From Euphorbia lathyris (taxonomy: Eukaryota; Streptophyta; Magnoliopsida; Malpighiales; Euphorbiaceae), in assembly GCF_963576675.1 (NCBI RefSeq), contig NC_088916.1, positions 84,089,501 to 84,153,500 of the forward strand: a DNA stretch of 64,000 nt, read 5' to 3'. Below the pieces are notes generated by a model that saw nothing but the letters and a program-made list of their open reading frames with translations, was not told where the DNA came from and ran no database searches. The position numbers were made by a program, and so were the translations under genes. How positions within the stretch are numbered: the first letter of the stretch is position 1; the number at the start of each line of letters is the position of its first letter. Shown here piece by piece: positions 56,428 to 64,000 of this stretch.

Positions 56428-59340
56428 ATTCTTATTACAGATCTTGATGAATGAGAAGAAAAAATAATCTCCATCCATAGCTACTCTGGCTAGTATTGCA
56501 CATGTGGCCGGCAATGACTAAACATGAGGAGGAGGGGTTTCCTCCCCTAGTTATGGTTGATCGCCGGCGATGTTGTGCAATATTAGCCATCAGAGTAGCC
56601 TTTCTTTGGCCACAGAGTGTTAGGAAACACCATTTCAACATGATGTACTCAATTATGGAGCCAATACCAACATTTTATTTTCAATTAATTTGTAAGTTGT
56701 GGTTTGTTTGAGTGCAGTCTGATATACATAAATAAGTTTGATTTAGAGAAAGCTTTTGGTAAGGAATCAAGTATTTGTGAAAAATCTGCTTTAAAATTAA
56801 TGCAAACAAATCAACCGTGATCAATGTTTTTTTCTTCTTGCAGTCCAGAGAAAACTTTTGTGAAGGAAAAAACTACAGAATAAATTAGGATTGGACTTCT
56901 TCTTTTTTGGTTTCTGATTCACACATGATGTTGAATACTTTTTTTTTGTGTTTTTTTTTTTTGTGGAAACAAACAAACAGTTTGTTTGAATGCTTTAAAT
57001 TTATAGATCTGTTTTTAATTTGCATATTCAGAGAAAGATTTTGGGAAGGAAAAATTAGTGAATACATTAGGATTGGAATTCTTCTTTTTTTCTGTTTCTG
57101 ATTTTCATACATTTTTACGACCCGATTCCATCTTGTACGTTATGTTTGTTATTCAATACAATGGATTTTGAATTTCAGATGATTATGGTGGATTCGGTAG
57201 AGTTAACGGGTGCAATTTGAGATTTTTATCTTACTCTGATAAATTGATGAGTGAATGCATGTAATGATTTTAAATCCAATTGGATTTCTTCTTCTTCCTT
57301 TTTTTTCTTTCAAATTTCTGGTTTGTTTTTGAGCTATCCAACCTCTTAATTCAAACTGTTATTCTTGACGATTCAGTCATGTTAGTCTTAATTTAACTTT
57401 TTTTAAATAATGAGTTAAATAAGAAATGTAAATCCTAATGTATTATTAAAATGTAATTTAAAAATATATTTTTTTTGGAGCCATAATTCCACTGTTTTCT
57501 TATAAAATCTTTAAGAAAAATTGAATAAGATATCTAATCAAATGGAAGATTTTACAATGTAAGACAAACATTTTTTTGTGTTTTAGTTTTTTCTATTTTT
57601 TCCTTTTAACATTCTTCTTTTATTAATTTTTTTTTATTAGGTCCAATAGATCAATTTGATTGTCAAACATACACTATTTATTTAGGTGATTTATCTCTTA
57701 TTCAAAATATATTTTATAAATTGGAACTCGAATTCGACACTCTAATTTAAGGGATTTGCCACCCTTACCACTAAAATATGAATTTTATTTTCTAATAGTA
57801 TAATTTAGTAATAATTATATGTTTTTAAATATACAAGTTTATATTTTAATCTAAAAATTAAGACAACAATAGTAAATAAATAAATAAAAGAACAATATGA
57901 TAATTGCGACACAAAAATCAATAAGACATGAACAAAATCCAAAGGCCTTTTTTTGTTAAGTAGTTTTGTCCCATTGACTCTCATCTCATTAATTATATAA
58001 AAAAGTGAAATTTGTATAAAAAGATATTGAATAAACCTCCCACTTTTAGTATATAATCTTCACTAATTTGTACATAAAACCAATTAAAAATTAGCGTAAC
58101 AATCAGTAAAACAAATAATAATACTTTGTTATTACAAAAAAAATATATATATAATACTTTGCATCCAATGAATTCAATTTTGGTTAATGCATATTTTCAT
58201 AGATTGAGGGATTTAAATTCAAAGAATTCAATTTTATGTTTGTAATAAATTTGATAAACGGATATTTCCTCGATAAAACACACATTATGCACTTTAATTT
58301 AATGATAAAAAGCACCTTAATAATTGGTATAAATTATTATTTGGTTTCTGATTTAATTAAAATTTTGTCATTTGATACTTGATTTATTATTTTGTCACAT
58401 TTGACTCTTGATCTATTTCAATTTTGGGTATTCAGAACAGTATTAAGGGCATCTCAAACTTCAATCAACTTGTAACTACATGTCACTTAATAATGAAGAA
58501 AAGACCAGTGAGGTCTACACATCTCTATAGTGAAAATATCATTACAAGTTGTTTGTAAATTTGTATCGTCTCTTTATTGCCTTTAATAACTGGATGTAGC
58601 AAGTGCAAAAGCATCAAGAGCTGGTTCAAGTGATGAAGATGGCCTTCCACCACAAAAGGAAACCCTTATTTTTTATTGGATTTTTTTTATTAATTAGTAA
58701 TTGATTTAAAACATGTCTATATAATTTTACATACTAACAGCAATAGTTAGTAAACAACAACACCAAACAGAAGATCTAAACAGCTGAACCAAAAGGACAC
58801 TAAACCTTTGATCATTTATTTTTTTTAACATATAACTTACTCGTAGTAGATGTCTATTAAAAGCTAGAGTCGTGGTAGTCTGGGTATGAGAATTATGATT
58901 AAATCACGTTCCAGAGGCTGATTTATCCCTTTAAGCAAGTTTACTGGTTCAGTATATTAATGCTCCCCTAGACTTAATCGCCTAGTATATACATTCACAG
59001 CTAAAAAAGAAATTACACTGATAAAAATAAAAAACTTAATAGAACATGTGGGCAGTAACAGCAATTTGTTAAGAAGCCATGATTAAAAAAACATTGAATA
59101 AGCCAGATAGATGTAACTCTTGGATCCAAATAGATGATAAATTTTGAAATTGGAAATGACAACATACATAAATCAAATCATTGGTAAATCTAAAATATAA
59201 CCCCATAAATGTGATTGTGAACACAATGTCGTGAGCTCATCGAGATGCATAGAATATAGGCAGAAGCTGAAAGTAAGCAAGTACAACCTTTAAAAAGGAA
59301 ACTATAAAAGTAGGAGAGGGATAAAAGAGTACATGATAGG
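56428..59340. other. AT-rich intergenic DNA without recognised genes
   Basis: No credible coding frame. Three degenerate copies of a segment like CAGAGAAAGATTTTGGGAAGG lie at about 56745, 56845 and 57030; the last two extend to TTAGGATTGGA(A/C)TTCTTC. Long T and A runs are frequent. Nothing else is recognised. Confidence 0.6.
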
Positions 59341-59344
59341 GATG

Positions 59345-59640
59345 AGCAAGATAAAGTCCAATTCAAAAACCTTATTTGGATGTTTCAAGCTTACTTACTG
59401 CCATCAACTTAAGAAATAATAAACTAATTATGAATGAACATAAGTATGAAAACGAACTCCAATTTTAATTACCTTTTTTAAATGCTACAGGCTCAACAAA
59501 CTTTGCAAGATAAAGTCCAATTCAAAAACCTTATAGCTAAATTGATACCTGGTAAAGACAGGAGCCATGCTCGAAGGGTACTTGGAGTATCAATTGGCAA
59601 GATAGCGTCCAATTCAAAAACCCTATAACTAAAGTGATGG
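59345..59640 (+). repeat. Three direct repeats of a TCCAATTCAAAAACC motif
   Basis: GATAAAGTCCAATTCAAAAA or a close form occurs at about 59350, 59510 and 59602. The last two share an extension (CTTATAGCTAAATTGAT and CCTATAACTAAAGTGAT). They may mark the edge of a degraded repeat element. Confidence 0.5.
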
Positions 59641-59680
59641 CTCAAGGTATGAAGCGGGACTATTTCAACGGCCCTCGACT

Positions 59681-59718
59681 AGGTCTCGGCGAGACCTATA
59701 TAGGTCTCGGCGAGACCT
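59681..59718. repeat. Pair of 17-bp hairpins
   Basis: AGGTCTCGGCGAGACCT (7-bp stem, GGC loop) occurs twice with ATAT between. A weaker third form, AGGTCAGAGACCT, follows at about 59723. Perfect stems repeated side by side are unlikely by chance. Role unknown. Confidence 0.7.
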
Positions 59719-60820
59719 CCCTAGGTCAGAGACCTGAGAATTTCAGCAAGTTGCAATTGGTGGCTCCTCCTTTCTATGCAAGCCCATACTCTTCATCAAT
59801 TTGACTTCTCAAGGACATTTAATGCACCAATTCAGTACTTTGGAGGCTACCAATCATCAAATTCAGATTATCATCTTGAATTGAGCAAAGATTAGCCTAT
59901 AAATAGACATGAGATGTATGAAGAAATCGACACACTTTTAATATTTATTGTAGCCAAGCTTTGGGCAATTGTCTTTCCTTTGTTTGAGTTTATTTTAAGT
60001 AGTTTCTAAGTTCAAATTCATGTTTCTAAGTTATTTCCATTCAAGTTTGTAAGTTGATTTTGAGTTTTGAGTAAGAATTTCTTCATCTTTTGTGTTCCAT
60101 CACTTACTTTCACTAAGTTTCACTTTGTTTCACTTTGTTTCAATTCAAGTATTACTTCCCCAATGACCAAGCACTAATTCTTCCTAACTAGTGATGAGGG
60201 GAATCTTGCTAATGTTTTGTGCAAAGTTAGAAGTCTATTTAGTTAAAATACCCGAAAAGAAGTTGTGTTTAAGAACTAGGAACGTAAACTTAACTCATAT
60301 TTCGGTCAATCGCTTTTTACTCACCATAGTATCAAGAGATTGGTGGAAAACTACATTTTTAGACTCGATAGCAAGTCGATGTGGTTTCCAACACTTTAAT
60401 GTTAGAATTTCTCATTTACTTAAGGCTTTCTTGTCGTATTTAAGTAACCATTGGCCCGGTTAGGTAAATAGGAGTGAAGGAATAGAACGAGGTGATCTAA
60501 GGTCTTAGCACCAAGTTTCTTTTAGAAATCACCATCTTAAAATCACGAATTTCTCTTCGGTGTTTTATTTCAATAGCTTTGATTTGACTCAAACTTAGAA
60601 AGTGAACCCGACTCTCTATTGTTGTACAACATGGTTTTGAATTAACCTTTTCAAATTAATCGTTTAGACTTCAAGAACCCGTAGATAGCTAATGCTTGTC
60701 TAGAATCTGTGGGATCGATCTTTATACGTAAGTATACTGTATTATTTGGAGGGGTAAAAGAGAGGGAATGGAGACGTGTAATTGTTTCTAGTTTTTTTTC
60801 AATATTTTGGCAACACAACT
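59719..60820 (+). other. Possible LTR or promoter-leader segment of a degraded retroelement
   Basis: A good TATA box (TATAAATAG, 59898-59906) is followed by a long T-rich leader. The end includes CTGTGGGATCGATC (about 60708), reminiscent of a motif near the end of plant retroelement LTRs or leaders. I could not find a second LTR, a primer-binding site or coding sequence. An open frame at 60191-60463 matches nothing I know. Confidence 0.3.
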
Positions 60821-60824
60821 TGTG

Positions 60825-63800
60825 AGGGTCACTTGGTGGCCTTTACAGCCGGTCCCAAGCCCGAACAAAGGAGGAGGGTTGCGGTAGGTTTGTGGCGGCC
60901 AGCGTAAAACTTAGCCACATCTTATGACATGAACCATAATATAAATACCGTTGGGGCGTTCCCTACTCAGCGACGCGCTGCACTTCCTAGACCCGGGTGT
61001 AGTGATAAATGTGCAAGGGTTGCTAGGTCGTCGCCCCGAAGCTGCGCGCCACCCCAGGACCCGGGGGTGGTATCAAATATGCAAGGGTTACGGGTAAATA
61101 AGCTAGTCCACGGTAATGGTAGGGGTAGGGGTAAGGGTAGTAGGTTACGCTTTGGGACATGGAACATAGGTTCTTTGACAGGAAGATTAGCTGAAATTGT
61201 AGATGTTATGAAGAGGAGGAGAATAAATATATTATGCCTACAAGAAACCAAGTGGGTTGGAGCCAAGGCTAGAGAGATAGCTCCTTGGGGTTATAAGCTT
61301 TGGTACTCAGGAAAGGATAAGGGTAGAAATGAAGTAGGTATTCTTATTGATAGGGAGTATATTGATGAGGTAGTAGCGGTGTCTAGGAAGAGCGATAGAA
61401 TTATGAGTGTTAAGCTAGTGATAGGGGATGAGGTTGTGAATGTCATTAGTGCATATGCGCCACAAATAGGATTAGATGTGTCTATAAGACAAGCTTTTTG
61501 GGATGACTTAGAGGAAGTGGTGCAACAGGTTCCTAGGGATGAAAAAATGGTACTAGGGGGTGATCTCAATGGACACGTGGGTTCTAGGCGAGATGGGTTT
61601 GAGAGTGTTCATGGAGGGCATGGTTTTGGAGATAAGAATGAAGCAGGAAATGATATTTTGGAATTCGCATCAGCCTATGACTTGAGTATCATGAACACAT
61701 GGTTTATGAAGAGAACATCCCACTTAGTGACTTATCGGAGTGGCGGTAATGCGAGCCAAATTGACTTCTTCTTAGTAAGGAGTGCTTGGAGAAAGAGTTA
61801 TATTGATTGTAAGGTGATCCCTGGTGAGAGTACGACAACCCAACATAGAGTAGTGGTGCTAGATTTTCGAAGTAGGAAATGTATAAGAAAACAAACACCT
61901 CAAGTAGAGACTAAGATTAAGTGGTGGAAATTGCAAGGGGAGAATCAACAAAAATTTGTGGATGAGATGACCAAAAAAGATATTTGGACTTGCAATATGG
62001 ATTCAGATATAGATTCGATATGGAATAAGATGGAGCATAGTATAAGGGAAGTAGCGAAGGAAGTTCTAGGGGAATCTAAAGGTAGCATGCCACCGGGTAA
62101 GGACACATCTTGGTGGACAGAAGAAGTACGACAAGCAGTAAAGAGTAAGAGAGAATCCTATAAACTATTGGGGAAATGTAGGAGTGACGAGAACTACGAA
62201 AAATACAAAGAGGCTAAAAGGGAAGTAAAGAAGGTCATACGAGATGCTAGAGCAAAGGTGAATCGGGATTTGTATACAAGATTGGATACGAAAGAAGGGG
62301 AAAGAGACATATATAGAATTGCTCGGATGAGAGATAGGAAGACGCGAGATCTCGGAAAAGTTAAATGTGTGAAGGATGTGGACCAGAAAGTCCTAGTTGG
62401 AGATAAGGATATCAAGGAACGATGGAGGTCCTATTTTGATGACTTATTTAATGGAGATCGCCAACAAGATGTTGGAGATATAAGTATCCATCACGATATG
62501 ATAAATCATGAATGCCTGCGGAGGATTCAAAAGGGTGAAGTCAAAATGGCATTAAGTAAGATGAAGTTGAAGAAAGCAGTAGGACCTGATGGCATCCCTA
62601 TTGAGATTTGGAGATGTTTGGGAGAAAGAGGAATCGAATGGTTGACGACGTTCTTCAACAAAATTTGGAGAAACAATAAGATGCCATCAGAATGGAGGAA
62701 AAGTACCTTAATCCCTTTGTATAAGAACAAAGGCGATGTCCAAGATTGTGCCAACTATCGGGGAATCAAATTAATGAGTCACACTATGAAACTTTGGGAG
62801 CGAGTGATTGAACAAAGGCTAAGGAGGACGGTGAAGATCTCGGAAAACCAGTTTGGCTTTATGCCGGGAAGATCAACTATGGAAGCCATCCATCTAATGA
62901 GACAATTAATGGAGCACTATCGAAATAAGAAGAAAGACTTGCATATGGTTTTCATTGACTTGGAGAAAGCATATGATAAGGTACCAAGGGAAGTACTTTG
63001 GTGGGCCTTGATAAGGAAAGGCATTTCGCGGAAATATATTGACATCATAAAGGACATGTATGAGGGAGTATGCACGAGTGTACGTACTAGTGTTGGGAAG
63101 ATTGAAGAGTTTCCTATTACGATTGGAGTGCATCAAGGTTCCGCACTAAGCTCATTTCTTTTTGCCATCGTTATGGATGAACTAACAAGTTCACTTCAAG
63201 ATGGTATACCATGGTGCATGCTGTTTGCAGATGATATTGTGTTGGTTGATGAGACGAAAGAAGGAGTGGAGATGAAGTTGGAACTATGGAGGCAAACTCT
63301 AGAATCTAGAGGCTTTAAGTTGAGTCTAAGTAAGACAAAATATTTGGAGTGTAAGTTTAGCGGCCGTAGGAGTAGGGAGGCAGGGACAATCACCCTAGAT
63401 GGGAGAGTTGTTCAGGCCTCGGATTGCTTCCGGTATTTAGGATATATTATCCAAACGGATGGAGAAGTAGATGGAGATGTTGCCCATAAGATTAAAGCTG
63501 GTTGGTCGAAGTGGAAGAGTGCTACGGGTTTCCTTTGTGATCCCGACATGCCTAATAGATTGAAGGGAAAATTCTACCGGACGGCAATTAGACCAGCATT
63601 GTTATATGGTACGGAGTGTTGGGCAGTGAAACACTGCCACATCCATAAGATGTCGGTGGCGGAGATGCGTATGTTGAGATGGATGTGTGGTCACACGAGA
63701 AAGGACCGGGTGCGTAATGAAATAATTAGGACAAAAGTAGGGGTCACATCTATTGAGAATAAAATGAGAGAAAACCGACTAAGGTGGTTTGGCCATGTGA

Positions 63801-64000
63801 GACGTAGAGCGCTTGATGCGCCGGTTAGGAGAACCGAAGAGTGGCAAAGGGATGTAGTGGTGAGGGGTAGGGGAAGACCTAAGCAAACTTGGAGGAGGGT
63901 GATCGAGAGTGATATGAGTTTATTGGGAATTGAGGAAAATATGGTAGTGGATAGGACGGAGTGGAGGGAGCGAATCTGTGTCGCTGACACGACTTGATTT
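60825..64000 (+). mobile_element. RTE-clade LINE (non-LTR retrotransposon), cut by window end
   Basis: The 5' untranslated part contains GGTCCCAAGCCCGAACAAAG, GGAGGAGGGTTGCGGTAGG and GGCCAGCGTAAAACTTAGCC, which I recognise from the 5' ends of plant RTE elements. It is followed by one long ORF. The 3' tail is outside the window. The exact 5' boundary is uncertain. Confidence 0.75.
60929..63997 (+). CDS. RTE-type endonuclease/reverse transcriptase, 1022 aa, uninterrupted
   Basis: Single ORF from ATG 60929 to TGA 63995-63997. The N-terminal apurinic-type endonuclease has GTWNIGSL (residues 76-83), LQETKW (Glu106), SAYAPQ (174-179), GGDLNGHVG (Asp212, Asn214), SQIDFFLV (Asp279) and QHR (His306). 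The reverse transcriptase has [34 protein letters not shown] (Asp677), [11 protein letters not shown] and FADD (766-769). There is no RNase H. The C-terminal region has [20 protein letters not shown] and [10 protein letters not shown] as in other plant RTE proteins. The full-length frame without stop or shift suggests recent insertion. The first 50 residues are low in similarity and may be untranslated leader, with the true start at Met51. Confidence 0.88.
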   Translation: MNHNINTVGAFPTQRRAALPRPGCSDKCARVARSSPRSCAPPQDPGVVSNMQGLRVNKLVHGNGRGRGKGSRLRFGTWNIGSLTGRLAEIVDVMKRRRINILCLQETKWVGAKAREIAPWGYKLWYSGKDKGRNEVGILIDREYIDEVVAVSRKSDRIMSVKLVIGDEVVNVISAYAPQIGLDVSIRQAFWDDLEEVVQQVPRDEKMVLGGDLNGHVGSRRDGFESVHGGHGFGDKNEAGNDILEFASAYDLSIMNTWFMKRTSHLVTYRSGGNASQIDFFLVRSAWRKSYIDCKVIPGESTTTQHRVVVLDFRSRKCIRKQTPQVETKIKWWKLQGENQQKFVDEMTKKDIWTCNMDSDIDSIWNKMEHSIREVAKEVLGESKGSMPPGKDTSWWTEEVRQAVKSKRESYKLLGKCRSDENYEKYKEAKREVKKVIRDARAKVNRDLYTRLDTKEGERDIYRIARMRDRKTRDLGKVKCVKDVDQKVLVGDKDIKERWRSYFDDLFNGDRQQDVGDISIHHDMINHECLRRIQKGEVKMALSKMKLKKAVGPDGIPIEIWRCLGERGIEWLTTFFNKIWRNNKMPSEWRKSTLIPLYKNKGDVQDCANYRGIKLMSHTMKLWERVIEQRLRRTVKISENQFGFMPGRSTMEAIHLMRQLMEHYRNKKKDLHMVFIDLEKAYDKVPREVLWWALIRKGISRKYIDIIKDMYEGVCTSVRTSVGKIEEFPITIGVHQGSALSSFLFAIVMDELTSSLQDGIPWCMLFADDIVLVDETKEGVEMKLELWRQTLESRGFKLSLSKTKYLECKFSGRRSREAGTITLDGRVVQASDCFRYLGYIIQTDGEVDGDVAHKIKAGWSKWKSATGFLCDPDMPNRLKGKFYRTAIRPALLYGTECWAVKHCHIHKMSVAEMRMLRWMCGHTRKDRVRNEIIRTKVGVTSIENKMRENRLRWFGHVRRRALDAPVRRTEEWQRDVVVRGRGRPKQTWRRVIESDMSLLGIEENMVVDRTEWRERICVADTT

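Noticed and set aside
60191..60463. 90-codon frame right of the possible LTR
   Set aside because: No recognisable motif, AT-rich context, and no splice or promoter support beyond a distant TATA box.

Overview
This is plant nuclear DNA, most likely from a eudicot. It is AT-rich, has GT-AG introns, and carries plant transposon families: a Tat-type Ty3/gypsy element, CACTA ends, an Au SINE and an RTE-type LINE. Nothing bacterial or organellar was recognised. I cannot name the species from this window.

Positions 1-52 kb hold a young segmental array. A roughly 4-kb unit, present in ten complete or broken copies (U1-U10), carries a decayed two-exon F-box/LRR gene resembling Arabidopsis FBW2 and a small intronless gene for a zinc-ribbon protein of the Elf1/ELOF1 transcription elongation family. 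Seven of eight Elf1-like copies are open; one has a nonsense codon. Most units also carry one 5'-truncated Au SINE with target-site duplications. Every internal unit boundary is the same fusion: the terminus of a CACTA transposon joined to the middle of the F-box exon through the 6 bp TAGATA. The unfused F-box exon survives in U1, U4 and U9. The unfused CACTA element survives at the right end of the array (51971-56427). The original locus and its duplication breakpoints can therefore be read directly.

The array falls into three blocks. Between blocks I/II and II/III lies the same junction: a unit broken in the F-box intron, about 0.93 kb of unrelated DNA (X), a TTACG pentanucleotide satellite (0.3 kb in one copy, 2.75 kb in the other), then flank A (the promoter side of the F-box gene). 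The window start equals position 32304, inside flank A, so more array probably lies to the left.

The last unit is split by a 9.7-kb Tat-lineage LTR retrotransposon (41766-51487, LTRs 414 bp, TSD ATAAC). Its gag-pol reads on the minus strand and is broken by one frameshift and three in-frame stops. A separate multi-exon ORF reads on the plus strand, as described for extra ORFs of Tat elements.

Right of the array, the CACTA element holds pieces of ordinary genes: a CCT5-like chaperonin exon, AAA-ATPase-like exon pieces and an L1-type RNase H region. From 56.4 to 60.8 kb there is AT-rich DNA with short repeats, a hairpin pair and a possible promoter or LTR. The window ends with an RTE-clade LINE whose 1022-aa endonuclease/reverse transcriptase ORF is uninterrupted.

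No rRNA, tRNA or CRISPR was found. The likely host-protein genes are the Elf1-like copies; everything else is transposon or gene remnant.
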